Numbered from the stretch's first letter, positions 46,890 to 57,794 are shown. The stretch: DNA of 64,000 nucleotides from Pyrococcus sp. ST04 (GCF_000263735.1 NC_017946.1:1653348-1717347), one strand, 5' to 3'. Notes: generated by a model from the letters alone, not told the origin. Made by a program: numbers and translations.

Positions 46890-47507
46890 ATGGATTACTA
46901 TCGCAGACATCCCTATCATCATAGTATTAAGAAGAAAAGGAATGTTGAGTATGAGGAATACGCTTACGTGCTTGATTACCTCCCGAATGGTTACCCAGAT
47001 CTAAAGACCGGGCACTACCTCGGGAAGCCCGTTGCCCAGGTTATTGGTGAAAAGGCATTCACGCTACTCGAAGTAACCCCAAAAACAGATCTAATGCTAT
47101 ATGAGAGGATCTTTATTGGAAAGGGGAACAGAGACAAGATCTTGACAATCAATAAGAAACTGTCTTATGAAGAGCTTACTGATACGGCAAAGGCAGAACT
47201 CCCCTATGTCATCGAGGAGATCGTCAAAAACAACGAAGATAGATTCATAAAGTTCTTTAACGTTGCCCCTCCAATCACGAACAGGCTTCACAGCCTCGAA
47301 CTCTTACCCGGGATAGGAAAGAAGCATATGTGGGACATTATAGAGGAAAGAGAGAAAAAACCCTTCGAAAGCTTTGAAGACTTGAAGAAGAGGGTTAGAG
47401 GATTACCAGATCCAGTAAAAATGATAGCCAAGAGAATACTCGACGAGCTACAGGGAAAAGACAAGTACAAAATATTCGTGGGACATAACAGGATATTCCG
47501 TGAGTAG
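46890..47507 (+). CDS. DUF655 protein with OB-like and helix-hairpin-helix regions
   Basis: The 205-residue protein is an archaeal DUF655 member. A basic N-terminus (YRRHPYHHSIKKKRN) is followed by an OB-like part (residues about 25-80) and a C-terminal helix-hairpin-helix region LELLPGIGKKHMWDIIEERE, with RVRGLPDPVKMIAKRILDEL. These suggest nucleic-acid binding. It is 3 bases upstream of rsmA, a common archaeal pairing, so a ribosome-maturation role is plausible but inferred. Confidence 0.85.
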   Translation: MDYYRRHPYHHSIKKKRNVEYEEYAYVLDYLPNGYPDLKTGHYLGKPVAQVIGEKAFTLLEVTPKTDLMLYERIFIGKGNRDKILTINKKLSYEELTDTAKAELPYVIEEIVKNNEDRFIKFFNVAPPITNRLHSLELLPGIGKKHMWDIIEEREKKPFESFEDLKKRVRGLPDPVKMIAKRILDELQGKDKYKIFVGHNRIFRE

Positions 47508-48335
<828 letters not shown>

Positions 48336-48355
48336 TATTTAATGGGCGTGATATA

Positions 48356-49135
48356 ATGCCCGATACCTTCCAAAGTGTCAAGATGGTTAGCGAATTCGGT
48401 ATGGTCATAGTCACTTCATTTTGGCTTTACTTCATGCTAAAACATCGTAAAGAGTTGCCATATTCTATAGGAAAGCTCGGAAAAATCCTCATCTTTGGTG
48501 TAATTCTCGTATGGACTGGCTTTATTGCAAACTTCCTTAATGAATTCATTCCAAGAATGACAACTTCCGCTGGCATAATAAGGATATCAAAGGTCATTGA
48601 TGACATTTTCATAATAATTGGAGCCTCTATAATAACATACTATCTATACAAAGTATTCGAAAAGGAAATAATCAAAGTAGAACCAGCCCATATTACAATT
48701 AGCAAAGAAAAAGAAACACTTAAACCAGGGGCATATCTAGCCCTTTCTCAATCTCCCAGGGATATAGTCAAGGTTCTGAAGGATAAAAGGGTCCTAGCGA
48801 TAACGCGTCATCCAGAGGTATATAACAACCTAGGAATTCCGTATATCTGGATAACGAAGATGGAGGGAGACAACACAATATATCCGACGAACCTCCCAAA
48901 GCTTCTCCATACCATGGTTACGAAAGCAGATAAGGATACAGCCTTTATCCTGGATGGACTTGAATACCTAATCCTAGAGAATGGTTTTGACAGTGTCATG
49001 AAGTTTCTCTCAAGTGCCAAGGATTATATGAGCATGAAAAATTCCACACTCATTGTAACCATTGGAAGGGGAACTCTTGACGAACACCAGCTGGCTATAT
49101 TAAAAAGAGAATTGGAGGAACTGGAAATAATTTAG
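48356..49135 (+). CDS. DUF835-type membrane protein
   Basis: The 259 residues have three hydrophobic helices in the first 105 residues and a cytoplasmic DUF835 domain (residues about 135-255) recognisable from [20 protein letters not shown] and [22 protein letters not shown]835 is common in Thermococcales and of unknown function. ATG 48356 (GGGCGTGAT upstream) is preferred to GTG 48332, which overlaps rsmA. It overlaps the convergent MAT gene by 4 bases. Confidence 0.75.
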   Translation: MPDTFQSVKMVSEFGMVIVTSFWLYFMLKHRKELPYSIGKLGKILIFGVILVWTGFIANFLNEFIPRMTTSAGIIRISKVIDDIFIIIGASIITYYLYKVFEKEIIKVEPAHITISKEKETLKPGAYLALSQSPRDIVKVLKDKRVLAITRHPEVYNNLGIPYIWITKMEGDNTIYPTNLPKLLHTMVTKADKDTAFILDGLEYLILENGFDSVMKFLSSAKDYMSMKNSTLIVTIGRGTLDEHQLAILKRELEELEII

Positions 49136-50337
49136 AATACGCTGACTTTATCCTCTAGTATCATCTTTTGTATCTTAGTTATGTTTGCGAGCCACTCATC
49201 GGCAATTGAGTAGGCATCCTTTTCAAACTCCTTTACTGAGTGACCCTTCTTAGGAATCACCTGAATGCTGGCAACTAGCGGCTGATCAATTGGCTTCCCA
49301 ATCTGGCTGAGGATCCTCACGTAAACTTCTTCAACGGGGAGCGTCTTAGCGATGTCATTAGCTATGAACATTGCAAGGATGTTGTATATCTTCCCAACGT
49401 GGCTGACAGGATTCTTCCCAGCAGCAGCTTCCATACTCATGTGCCTGTTCGGGGTTATTAAACCATTGACCCTATTACCCCTACCCACGGAACCATCGTC
49501 ACCAGCTTCAGCACTTGTCCCAGTGACTGTTATATAGTAGATGTCCCTCTCCGGATCATCTGCCGTATTAACGTAAATATTGACCTTCCTTGAGGTTATA
49601 TCCTTGGCGAGTTCTTCAACAGCTTCTTTGATCTTCTCCTTGACCTCTAAATACTCCGCAGGGTTAGCAACCTCACTATCAACTATTGCTGCAGCTATTG
49701 TGAGATCTATCTCATCCCCCTTCCTTAGCCCCATAACCTTAATGTCCTCACCAACAGCTGGATACTCCTTCTTAAACTTCTCGCTGTTTAGTAGCTTTTC
49801 AGTTTCAAGAACGAGCCTCTCAGTTTCCGTTAGTGGGGCAAAGCCAACTCCAAAAGACGTGTCATTAGCGAGGGGTATTGGGTTCTCCTTTGCCTTGTTA
49901 AAGACGCTAACTAGATCAACACTACCCTGCCCGATCCTTGAATCTATGACGACATGATTCTCAACGTCCAAGTGCCTTATGTTCTTCTTCAGGTATTCCT
50001 TGGCAGCCTTTATTGCAACCTCATGAACTGGAAATAGTTCTTGGTCAACAAGCTCAACTGCTCTTCCAGAGAGGAGTATGTAAATTGGTTTAATTACCTC
50101 TCCTCCTCCAAACTTTGGATATGCTCTCCCTCCAACCACCTCAACTTGGTCGGTATTGTGGTGAAGAATAACGCCATACCTCTTAATGTATTCCCTGCAG
50201 AGAGCCCTGCTCACTGCTTCGGCTATTCCGTCAGCTATGCTATCGGGATGACCAATTCCTTTCCTCTCAACAAGTTCAACCTGTTGCATTTCAACGGGGG
50301 TTCTTATAATTTCCTCAACAACGATGTTCCTCGCCAT
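49132..50337 (-). CDS. mat: S-adenosylmethionine synthetase, archaeal type (MAT)
   Basis: Makes SAM from methionine and ATP. The 401-residue protein is the archaeal MAT, unrelated in most of its length to bacterial MetK. The blocks are [20 protein letters not shown] near 25, [40 protein letters not shown] and [21 protein letters not shown] 50337 ([10 protein letters not shown]) is chosen over an ATG-less extension; GGGGTGA lies upstream. Confidence 0.95.
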   Translation of the reverse strand: MARNIVVEEIIRTPVEMQQVELVERKGIGHPDSIADGIAEAVSRALCREYIKRYGVILHHNTDQVEVVGGRAYPKFGGGEVIKPIYILLSGRAVELVDQELFPVHEVAIKAAKEYLKKNIRHLDVENHVVIDSRIGQGSVDLVSVFNKAKENPIPLANDTSFGVGFAPLTETERLVLETEKLLNSEKFKKEYPAVGEDIKVMGLRKGDEIDLTIAAAIVDSEVANPAEYLEVKEKIKEAVEELAKDITSRKVNIYVNTADDPERDIYYITVTGTSAEAGDDGSVGRGNRVNGLITPNRHMSMEAAAGKNPVSHVGKIYNILAMFIANDIAKTLPVEEVYVRILSQIGKPIDQPLVASIQVIPKKGHSVKEFEKDAYSIADEWLANITKIQKMILEDKVSVF

Positions 50338-50654
50338 GATCGTCACCCCGCTAACCCAACGCCCAACTAAACTTATATAATTTTCGGCATATAAAATACG
50401 TTTCGATTATTACCATCAGTTATGATTGAAGTTTGGGAAAACAGAAGAAAACTCAGATCACTAGGTTCTCCGAGCTGAAAAGAAGAATTTTTAGGAGCTT
50501 TTTGAATCCGCATTACCTCCTCCCTGTCCTAAAGGGCTAGGCTTGAAGAATAAAAGAACATCAAGGTATACTGTTTCATAAACTTGCCCAATGTTCTGAT
50601 TAAAATGCTGTAGAAAGATTATTATACTTTGGCTACATCATTTTTTGTGGCGAT
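50338..50654. repeat. Gap with an IS605-type right-end remnant
   Basis: No gene is seen. At 50516-50547 the plus strand reads CCTCCTCCCTGTCCTAAAGG and then GCTAGGCTTGAAG, a degenerate copy of the hairpin at 53304-53340. It marks the left side of the island with the ATPase gene. ATTATTATACTTT near 50620 is a candidate TATA box for the next gene. Confidence 0.5.
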
Positions 50655-51980
50655 ATGATGTTTGTGAACAGAAAACGGGAGCTTGAGTTTCTCGAAAGAA
50701 AGTGGAAAGAAAAGGGTGCACAGCTTATAATCATCTACGGGCGCAGAAGAATTGGTAAAACAATGCTCCTCAAGGAGTTCTTAAAAGGCAAAAAGGGAGT
50801 GTACTTCCTCGCCACCGCCGATTCCATGGGTGAGAACGTTAAAGAGCTAGCTGAGAAGTTCAGCGAGCTGGCTGGAAAGGAGTACTTCAGGGAAGTAAGG
50901 GACTTTGGGAGGCTCTTCCGCTACCTTGCGGAAGAAATAGGGAATGAAAAGGTTGCCATCGTTCTGGATGAGTTCCAGTATTTGATGAGCCTTGAGCCGG
51001 GAATTTTGAGCGCCCTCCAGAAGGTTTGGGACGAGCACCTTAAAGGCACAGAAATTTTCCTCGTGCTCTGCGGCTCCTCAATAGGAATGATGGAACGGAT
51101 CATGGAGTATAAAAGCCCCCTCTACGGGAGGAGAACCGGGCAGTGGAAGGTTGAGCCCTTCGACATCAAAGCTATAGCCGAAATGTTCCCAGAGAGGAGC
51201 ATGGAAGAGGTTGTAAAGATCTATGCCGTCTTTGGGGGCGTTCCGTTCTACCTTGACCTCGTGAAAAACCTCAGCGTTGAAAAAGCCATAAGGGAGAAGG
51301 TTTTGAGGAAGGGCGAAGTCCTCTACGAGGAGCCGGAATTTCTGCTCAGGGAAGAACTCAGGGAACCGAGAGTCTATAAGCTTATTCTCAAGGGATTAGC
51401 TCTAGGCTATGAAACGCTCGGGGAGCTCATGAGCTTTACGGGCCTTGAAAGGGGCAACATCTCAAAGTACCTTGATGTTCTTGAGAGGCTTGACTTGGTC
51501 GGTTACGAGCTTCCCTACGGGAAGAGGAAGAGAGGACGCTACTACATAAAAGACAACTTCTTCGCCTTCTGGTTCCGCTTCGTCTACCCAAACCTAGGAG
51601 ATTTGGAGCTCGGCCTAGTTGATGAGGTTTGGGAGAGGGTTGAGCGCGACCTGAACGCCTACTACGGTAAGATGTTCGAGAAACTGATAAGGGAAATGTT
51701 AAGACTTAGAATCCTTGACTTCGGGCAGAAAAAAGTCGCAAGATGGTGGCACAAAGGGGAAGAAATAGATGCCATAGTCGAGCTTAAGGATAGCCTTCTC
51801 TTCGTCGAGATCAAATGGAGCGAGCTGAAGAGGAAGGATGCGGAAAGAATACTGGAGAAGCTGAAGGAAAAGGCGGAGCGCTTCGAGGGCAAGAAAAGAT
51901 TTCTGCTTATAGCCAAGAAAATCAAGAAAAAAGACGAAGATATGATGGATTTGGATGACATTGAAGGACTTGTACGTTAG
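50655..51980 (+). CDS. Archaeal AAA-type ATPase with C-terminal DUF234 nuclease-like domain
   Basis: The 441-residue protein begins with an ATPase domain: Walker A IYGRRRIGKTMLLKEFL near 30, Walker B VAIVLDEFQYLMSLE near 100 and sensor LVLCGSSIGMMERI. A winged-helix part follows (ELMSFTGLERGNISKYLDVL). The C-terminal DUF234 region has EEIDAIVELKDSLLFVEIKW, which is the D-(x)n-ExK pattern of PD-(D/E)XK nucleases. The family is abundant and variable in hyperthermophilic archaea and may be a mobile or defence component. Its GC-richer codons differ from flanking core genes. Confidence 0.85.
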   Translation: MMFVNRKRELEFLERKWKEKGAQLIIIYGRRRIGKTMLLKEFLKGKKGVYFLATADSMGENVKELAEKFSELAGKEYFREVRDFGRLFRYLAEEIGNEKVAIVLDEFQYLMSLEPGILSALQKVWDEHLKGTEIFLVLCGSSIGMMERIMEYKSPLYGRRTGQWKVEPFDIKAIAEMFPERSMEEVVKIYAVFGGVPFYLDLVKNLSVEKAIREKVLRKGEVLYEEPEFLLREELREPRVYKLILKGLALGYETLGELMSFTGLERGNISKYLDVLERLDLVGYELPYGKRKRGRYYIKDNFFAFWFRFVYPNLGDLELGLVDEVWERVERDLNAYYGKMFEKLIREMLRLRILDFGQKKVARWWHKGEEIDAIVELKDSLLFVEIKWSELKRKDAERILEKLKEKAERFEGKKRFLLIAKKIKKKDEDMMDLDDIEGLVR

Positions 51981-52064
51981 CATCTTCGGGTGGAAGAGGT
52001 CAGCTTCTTCGAACCTTTTTATCCCTCTCTGGTTATCTCCCCCACTACATTCCGATATACCACC

Positions 52065-52922
52065 CTAAAGTCTCTTGAAAACCTCCTCAGCCTTCTTGAA
52101 CTCTTTTTTCTTGATATAGACCAAGGCCAGGTGGTAAATCCCGAGCCTGCACACATCCTCAAGCCAGGGAGCATCAAGCCCCTCTATCTCCCTTATCCTT
52201 CCCTCCAGCTCCTTTACGGTTTTGTTCATTGCCTCCTCGCTGTAGTCAAGCATCTTCAAGGCCTGAAGCATGGAGAGAACCTCCAGCTTGACCTCTTCGA
52301 TGGAACCAGAACCCCTCTGAGAGCTTGAGCTCAGGGTCTTCTTGAGCTCCGTCTCCTTCCTTTTAAGGCCCGCATAAGCTTCGAGGTATTTCAGGTATTT
52401 CTGGAACTCCGGCAGTCCGAGGAGGAACTTCTCATCGATGTGCGATCCCTTGTTTCTTAAGGATGGGTCCCATTCCTGTTCCAGCCTTTTACTGAGGTCC
52501 TTGGCGATCGGGAACACCTGAAGAAGGACCTTTTCCACCTCCCCGCTGTCCACATTCATGCCAATCCTTCGCAGTTCCCGTGAAAGGGCCCGGGCAAACT
52601 TCTTCCTCTTTGTTTCATCTCTCATAACCTCGTCGACGGTCGGCACGTAGAATCCGTCGTCAAGGAACTCTGGCTTCTTTACGTCTTCATATCCATATGT
52701 GACCTTTGTTTCCCCCACCTTCAGGTCCAGCAGGGCTCTCTTTACTGCTTCACCGAGGTGCTTATCGAACAGAGCTGCGGGTCTGCCCTTTTTATACTTG
52801 ATAACGATGGGTGTGAGTGAGAGATGCAGCAACTGCCTCCAGAGGTGCGCCTCCTTCACGTCCCGTTCCCTGCTCCCTGTGGTTTTGAGTATGGGTATCG
52901 GGGGATAGCCCACTACGGGCAT
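52065..52922 (-). CDS. Unknown protein, 285 residues, with TPR-like C-terminus
   Basis: I recognise no family. Features: an N-terminal segment VVGYPPIPILKTTGSRERD, a basic charged middle, a long helical part with a serine patch (TLSSSSQRGSGS near 197), and a final RLGIYHLALVYIKKKEFKKA followed by EEVFKRL, which looks like one TPR-type helix pair. The ATG at 52922 lacks a good ribosome site and overlaps the preceding small gene by 10 bases, so coupling is probable. GC-rich codons suggest transfer. Confidence 0.65.
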   Translation of the reverse strand: MPVVGYPPIPILKTTGSRERDVKEAHLWRQLLHLSLTPIVIKYKKGRPAALFDKHLGEAVKRALLDLKVGETKVTYGYEDVKKPEFLDDGFYVPTVDEVMRDETKRKKFARALSRELRRIGMNVDSGEVEKVLLQVFPIAKDLSKRLEQEWDPSLRNKGSHIDEKFLLGLPEFQKYLKYLEAYAGLKRKETELKKTLSSSSQRGSGSIEEVKLEVLSMLQALKMLDYSEEAMNKTVKELEGRIREIEGLDAPWLEDVCRLGIYHLALVYIKKKEFKKAEEVFKRL

Positions 52923-53137
52923 GGTGTGTGTGTCATGGCATCTCCTATCTTCCGTAGTGTGATGTCGTCGAGGTCGAAGACTTCCTTGATCGCATTTATT
53001 ATGTCTGGGGCGTGCGTTTCTCCTACCCCCAGTTGTTCGAATTTCTTATACTTCAGTCTCTTCTTCTCCTTCCCAAACCACCCCTTCGGCACCTCGTATT
53101 CTATGACGCCCTCTCCGATCTCGTAGTTGGGAGCCAT
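52913..53137 (-). CDS. Unknown small protein, 74 residues
   Basis: Starts MAPNYEIGEGVIEYEVPKGW behind a strong GGGGTGA site. It has a charged middle (FGKEKKRLKYKKFEQLG) and a helical C-terminal half (HAPDIINAIKEVFDLDDITL). No family recognised. It is the first gene of a two-gene unit with the 285-residue protein. A TATA-like TTTTTATATACTC lies near 53260 on the minus strand, leaving a leader of about 100 bases. Confidence 0.55.
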   Translation of the reverse strand: MAPNYEIGEGVIEYEVPKGWFGKEKKRLKYKKFEQLGVGETHAPDIINAIKEVFDLDDITLRKIGDAMTHTPCP

Positions 53138-53602
53138 TCTTCACCCCTCACAGATAACGTTCCCACATCTTCAGGCTTTTGACAGTCCTAATTCGGGCTT
53201 ACAAACCCCATATACTGAGGACTACACTACCACTAACAATAAGAACCTCAGAGTATATAAAAATTATACAGAACAAAAACCACTAGACTTTTTCTTTTTC
53301 TTTTGAAAGCCTCGCCCTTCAGGGCGGGGAGGAGGTCAGGCTTTTAACTCTCTATGAAACAGCTCATCATCTCACACTAAGCATCAGACATCTTGTTCTT
53401 GAATTCCCTCTCTGGAGATGGAGGTTGGGAGTGAACTTCCAGGTCTCCTCAACACGGCATTTCCGGCTTCATCGACGGCTATCTTCATCTTCTTGCTGTC
53501 TTGTATTCTATATTTATCTCCTGAGCTACTGGTAGAGGCAATAAAAACATGAGAAAACCATGAGCAACTTCTTCATCCCCACTATCCCAACCTGAAAAGA
53601 TG
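53138..53602. repeat. Gap with a well-preserved IS605-type right-end hairpin
   Basis: On the minus strand 53340-53304 reads CCTGACCTCCTCCCCGCCCT, then GAAGGGCGAGGCTTTC, with a perfect CGCCC-TGAA-GGGCG stem, as at the right end of tnpB elements. About 45 bases upstream of it (53520-53385, minus) an open stretch reads KMKIAVDEAGNAVLRRPGSS and ends in a stop; it may be the last codons of a lost tnpB, but this is a guess. Nothing else is recognised. Confidence 0.5.
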
Positions 53603-55045
53603 CTACCCGAACAGCAGGTATGCAAAGGGGAACCTCGTGTTATGGTTCGCGTTCTTTACACGATACCTCAACTCTGCATATTTGACAGTGGTCTCAACAT
53701 CGCTGGACTGATCCACGATGGTGAAGGCGCCAAAGGCCTTTTCGTGTTCCTCGTTGGTGATGTAAACACCTCCAACCGCGCTCAAACCTATCATAAAAGC
53801 CGGCCACGCCTCGGGCTGGAGGGCAACGGCAACAGCAAGCAACGGAACGTACGAGTTCGAGTAGGTATCGTACTCGTCCAGGAAAATCTCCATGTGGGAG
53901 GATCTGCCGGCTTGGTTTTCCCCGTAGAGTGTCGTTAGCGTCTTCATCTCCGCGTTCTCTTTAACGAGCCGTTCAAAGTTGTCCGCAGGATAAACGCTCT
54001 TCGGGGGGTTCACGAAGGAGAAAGTTTTGATAAAGTAGACTTTCCTTCCGGGGTCGTAGACCCGTTCAACATCTGAAACCGTTATGAGCACCCTCTCCTG
54101 GTCAGTGTCAAAGCAGTGCGTCTTCCTGAATTCATCCACGTAACACCTCTGGAGAACCTGGAGGGCTATGTAGGGCTTCCCCTTGATGGCTATTACTCCA
54201 ACTTGACCAGGTTTGACGTTTTTAACCTCCCCGTCGATGATTGACCTAATAAACTCGTTGCCCTTTTTCACCTCGATCCGTATCTCCCCGCTCTCCAGAC
54301 CACGCTCAACGCTCGACTCACTCTTACTGCTCAACCGCGATCCCCTGATCACGGTGGTCGAGAAACCAATGGAAAGCCCCGAGGAGCCCGACGAGCTTTT
54401 CTGAACCTCCACTTTGTAGGCCCCAAGAACCGTTGCCCTGCCTTTTCTGTTGTCCAGTATCAGAACCGGGAGATACATACCCCGTGGATAGTCGTCCTCT
54501 CTGAGATATTCCTTCTTGGTCCTCCAGCGGTAGCCCGCAAAAAACCCTCTAGTTGGAGTAATGGTGGGAATCCCCTCTGACTCCTCCCTTGAAAAAACAC
54601 GAAGATCATCTCTGGAAAAGTTTGGAGCGAAGCGCTGAAAGCCCTCAATCGAGTTCTCAGTAAGTCTCGTGCTGAAGGTACCCACCTCGTACGCTTCCCC
54701 GGTTTCGGGTTCAACGATCCACACGTCAACGAGAACCGCTGGGTTTACGTCCTTCCAGGCACTCCGGATCTTGGAGAGCTTTGAACTCGGAATAAACACT
54801 TTTCCATGAGAGCTACCAAGGTAAATGGTTCTGAAGCCCTCCCGTGTCATCACCTGAACCTGGACGTAGTACTCGTACTTTGGAAGAAGCCAGCTGACGA
54901 AAGCGTTCCGGCCCATTACTTTATCTGGATTTGGAAGTTCAATCAACAGACCTCGCTTGGGCTTGCTAAAGAAATGATGTCCCCAAACACTACCCGTCAA
55001 TAGCACTATCAGGACGATTACAAGCGTTATTCTTCTCTTTTTCAT
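53603..55045 (-). CDS. Large secreted protein of unknown function
   Basis: The protein of 480 residues begins MKKRRITLVIVLIVLLTGSV, a signal peptide or anchor (ATG 55045; ATG 55051 is two codons earlier). The remainder is beta-rich by eye with an SSSGSSGLSIGFSTT segment near 230, a cysteine pair (CYVDEFRKTHC) near 315, and a late hydrophobic stretch SYVPLLAVAVALQPEAWPAF near 405 that may insert in the membrane. I know no homologue. The base composition is clearly GC-richer than neighbouring core genes. It is a single-gene unit with a TATA-like AATTTAAAATAAATT near 55073. Confidence 0.65.
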   Translation of the reverse strand: MKKRRITLVIVLIVLLTGSVWGHHFFSKPKRGLLIELPNPDKVMGRNAFVSWLLPKYEYYVQVQVMTREGFRTIYLGSSHGKVFIPSSKLSKIRSAWKDVNPAVLVDVWIVEPETGEAYEVGTFSTRLTENSIEGFQRFAPNFSRDDLRVFSREESEGIPTITPTRGFFAGYRWRTKKEYLREDDYPRGMYLPVLILDNRKGRATVLGAYKVEVQKSSSGSSGLSIGFSTTVIRGSRLSSKSESSVERGLESGEIRIEVKKGNEFIRSIIDGEVKNVKPGQVGVIAIKGKPYIALQVLQRCYVDEFRKTHCFDTDQERVLITVSDVERVYDPGRKVYFIKTFSFVNPPKSVYPADNFERLVKENAEMKTLTTLYGENQAGRSSHMEIFLDEYDTYSNSYVPLLAVAVALQPEAWPAFMIGLSAVGGVYITNEEHEKAFGAFTIVDQSSDVETTVKYAELRYRVKNANHNTRFPFAYLLFG

Positions 55046-55187
55046 ATGCATTATGCTCTGATTAATTTATTTTAAATTTTTCCTTGTTTGAGTAATTCCA
55101 ACATCATTGCACAACGTTATGAGATGGAGCAACTTTTAATTAACGCACTGCCAAGATTTCCTTGAAGGGAAAACCGGGGTGATTGGA

Positions 55188-56063
55188 ATGACAATTGTTG
55201 ATGTGAGAATCCTCGTTGAAGGGGCAAGTGACGTTGAAGTTGTTAGCAAAGCACTTCAGGGCTTAGCACTTGGAAGCGAATACAACATAACAATCTCCTC
55301 GATAATTCCAACAACGAATATTGAGATTGCAAAAAGCGCCGCTGCTGGCGCAGATTTGCTGATAATAGCCACAGACGCTGACAGAGTTGGAAGGGAGCTA
55401 GCAGAAAAACTGTTCAACGAACTCAGCGAGATGGTTGGACATATTGAAAGAATGAAACTACCTCTCGGACACGACCTCGAGCATATAGACGTGGAACTTG
55501 TGAGAAAAGAGTTGAAGAACGCCCTAGTCAGGGCTGGGCTAAAAACCTTACAGAGGCTTCCAGAATACATGGAACTCAGAAAAGACTATCTCGACCTAAA
55601 AGGAAAATTTGAGGTATTGCAAAAGGAAAATGAAGAGCTAAAAAAGAAAATCGAAGAGCTTGAAAAGAAGTACCAAGAAGCCCAAGAATCTCTAAAAAGT
55701 GTAGAAGCTGAGAATTCAAGGTTAATGGAGCTGGTTAAGAAGAGGGCAAAGGTCTACAGCTTAAGGGACAAGTGGAACGAGATGTTCCCAGGAGTAGAAG
55801 TTCCGGCCGAGGAGATGTTCAGCAAAGCCGTGCAAACGCTTGGATTCGCAGGGAAGGTAATCGTTGGCCAAGGGTTCATATACGCTGAAGATGAAAAACT
55901 ACTCGAGGAGCTTCTAAGAACTGTGTATCTAGCCCTGAAGCTAACTGAGAGTAGGGAGGAAGTCATCGAAGAGGAAACCGAAATTCTAGAAGAAGGGGAA
56001 AAGATAGAAGAAGCAACAGAAATAATCGAGGAGAGAGGAGGAGAGGAAGGAAGTGGAGAGTGA
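55188..56063 (+). CDS. Toprim-domain protein with long coiled coil
   Basis: The 291 residues begin with a Toprim-like domain: [20 protein letters not shown] has the conserved glutamate, and [20 protein letters not shown] has the DxD pair. A coiled coil follows (about 135-190, [20 protein letters not shown]), then a globular part and an extremely acidic tail rich in glutamate. ATG 55188 has GGGGTGAT upstream. It overlaps xerA by 11 bases. Toprim proteins act on DNA or RNA phosphodiesters, so with xerA next to it a role in DNA maintenance is likely but inferred. Confidence 0.8.
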   Translation: MTIVDVRILVEGASDVEVVSKALQGLALGSEYNITISSIIPTTNIEIAKSAAAGADLLIIATDADRVGRELAEKLFNELSEMVGHIERMKLPLGHDLEHIDVELVRKELKNALVRAGLKTLQRLPEYMELRKDYLDLKGKFEVLQKENEELKKKIEELEKKYQEAQESLKSVEAENSRLMELVKKRAKVYSLRDKWNEMFPGVEVPAEEMFSKAVQTLGFAGKVIVGQGFIYAEDEKLLEELLRTVYLALKLTESREEVIEEETEILEEGEKIEEATEIIEERGGEEGSGE

Positions 56064-56889
56064 TCTCGAAGAATTCGCAACGTACTTGGAGCTTGAAGGA
56101 AAGAGCCAGAACACCATAAGGATGTACACCTATTTCCTTTCAAAATTTTTTGAAGAGGGTTATTCTCCCACTGCCAGGGACGCCCTCAAGTTTCTAGCAA
56201 AGCTGAGAAAAAAAGGTTATTCAATGAGGAGCATAAACCTGGCAATTCAGGCCTTGAAAGCATACCTCAGGTTTGAGGGACTTGAAGGAGAAGCAGAAAG
56301 GCTGAAAAATCCGAAAGTACCAAGGACACTCCCAAAAAGTCTGACAAGGGATGAGATCAAGAAGCTGATAAGTGTTATCGACAGTTCTAGGGATAAAATA
56401 ATAGTACTCCTCATGTATACAGCTGGCCTTAGAATTTCAGAGGTATGCAACTTAAGGATAGAGGATGTGGACTTTGAAAATTCCGTAATAAGGGTCAGAG
56501 GAGGAAAAGGTGGAAAAGACAGAATAATTCCAATACCCAGGGAGCTACTGGAAGAAATAAAGAACTATCTAAGAGCAAGAAAGGATTCAAGCCCTTATCT
56601 CTTCGTCGAAAAAAGAAGAAAAAACAAGGATAAGCTATCTACAAAAGCTGTTTGGAGGTTAATCAAGAAGTATGGAGAGAAAGCGGGAATAAACTTGACA
56701 CCTCACCAGCTGAGGCATAGCTTTGCAACTCACATGCTCGAGAGGGGGATAGATATTAGGATAATTCAGGAACTTTTGGGACACGCAAACTTGTCAACTA
56801 CACAGATATATACGAAAGTCACCGCCAAGCATTTGAGAGAGGCGGTTGAAAAGGCTAAACTCATTGAAGATCTTATGGAGGGTAGATAA
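56053..56889 (+). CDS. xerA: Tyrosine recombinase XerA
   Basis: Resolves chromosome dimers at the archaeal dif site. The 278-residue protein has an N-terminal SAM-like domain and a C-terminal catalytic domain with R127 (AGLRISEVC), K152 region (GGKGGKDRI), H218-R221 (HQLRH), H244 (LGHANL) and the nucleophile Y253 (TTQIYTKV). All catalytic residues are present. Start is GTG 56053. No dif-like site was identified in the window. Confidence 0.93.
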   Translation: MESDLEEFATYLELEGKSQNTIRMYTYFLSKFFEEGYSPTARDALKFLAKLRKKGYSMRSINLAIQALKAYLRFEGLEGEAERLKNPKVPRTLPKSLTRDEIKKLISVIDSSRDKIIVLLMYTAGLRISEVCNLRIEDVDFENSVIRVRGGKGGKDRIIPIPRELLEEIKNYLRARKDSSPYLFVEKRRKNKDKLSTKAVWRLIKKYGEKAGINLTPHQLRHSFATHMLERGIDIRIIQELLGHANLSTTQIYTKVTAKHLREAVEKAKLIEDLMEGR

Positions 56890-57794
56890 TGCTGATTAGG
56901 GCATTTGTTCCAGCCCATGTCACGGCATTTTTTGTTCCAGTAATAAGAGAAGATCCCCAACTATCCGGCTCCCTTGGAGCAGGGATAAATTTGGACAAAG
57001 GAACGAATGTGTTTCTAAACATTGAAAACGGATTAGAAAAGCATATCCATGTTGCATTCAATGGAGAGCCTGTAAAGAAGGAAGATGCAAAAATAACGTA
57101 TCACGTTGCGGAGAAGATAATTCCCAAAAACTTCGTTGGAGATATAGAAATCTGGCAATATTTCGATTTTCCCAATGGTTATGGTTTTGGGAACAGTGCA
57201 GGGGGAGCTCTAGGAACTGCCTTGGTACTAGCCTACAGATTTGGGCTAACTCTTCTTGAAGCAGCGAAAATAGCACATGAGGCAGAAGTTACCCACGGTG
57301 GAGGCCTAGGAGATGTTGTCTCGCAACTCGTTGGAGGTGTTGAGATTAGAGTCAAAGCGGGAGGGCCAGGGATAGCAGTTGTAGATAACATTCTAACCGA
57401 AGGATATAAGGTCTTTGTAATCCCACTTGGAAGATTGAGAACAAAGGAAATCCTTGACAGCGAGGTTATTGCAAATATTAGAAGGGCGGGCGAAGAGGCT
57501 CTTAAGAACCTATTAAGAAACCCAACTCCTGAGAACTTAATGAAGACTGCAAAAAACTTTGCGATAGGCACAGGGTTAATGGACGAAGAGCTCTTAGAGA
57601 TAGCGAGGGAAATCGAAAAGGTAAATTCCCTGCCCGCATCAATGATAATGCTTGGGAAAGGTGTGTTCACTCTCGTAAAGGGTGAAGATGTTGAAAAAGT
57701 TAAAGGAGTTGTCCAGGAGTTAAACCTCCCCTACGATGTGGCCAACATATACTGGGGTAAGCCAATAGTTGGGAGGTGGATAGAGAGTGAATAG
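56889..57794 (+). CDS. Pantoate kinase (GHMP family)
   Basis: Archaeal enzyme that phosphorylates pantoate for coenzyme A synthesis. The 301-residue GHMP kinase begins FVPAHVTAFFVPVIREDPQL and has the phosphate loop YGFGNSAGGALGTALV near 98 and VTHGGGLGDVVSQLVGGV near 135, typical of COG1829. Its ATG overlaps the xerA stop (TAATG). It is in a tight operon with the Toprim gene, xerA and a small membrane protein. Confidence 0.9.
   Translation: MLIRAFVPAHVTAFFVPVIREDPQLSGSLGAGINLDKGTNVFLNIENGLEKHIHVAFNGEPVKKEDAKITYHVAEKIIPKNFVGDIEIWQYFDFPNGYGFGNSAGGALGTALVLAYRFGLTLLEAAKIAHEAEVTHGGGLGDVVSQLVGGVEIRVKAGGPGIAVVDNILTEGYKVFVIPLGRLRTKEILDSEVIANIRRAGEEALKNLLRNPTPENLMKTAKNFAIGTGLMDEELLEIAREIEKVNSLPASMIMLGKGVFTLVKGEDVEKVKGVVQELNLPYDVANIYWGKPIVGRWIESE

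Noticed and set aside
46890-47507. DUF655 protein as a competence ComEA-like DNA receptor
   Set aside because: It has a helix-hairpin-helix but no signal peptide or membrane anchor, and it is linked to rsmA.
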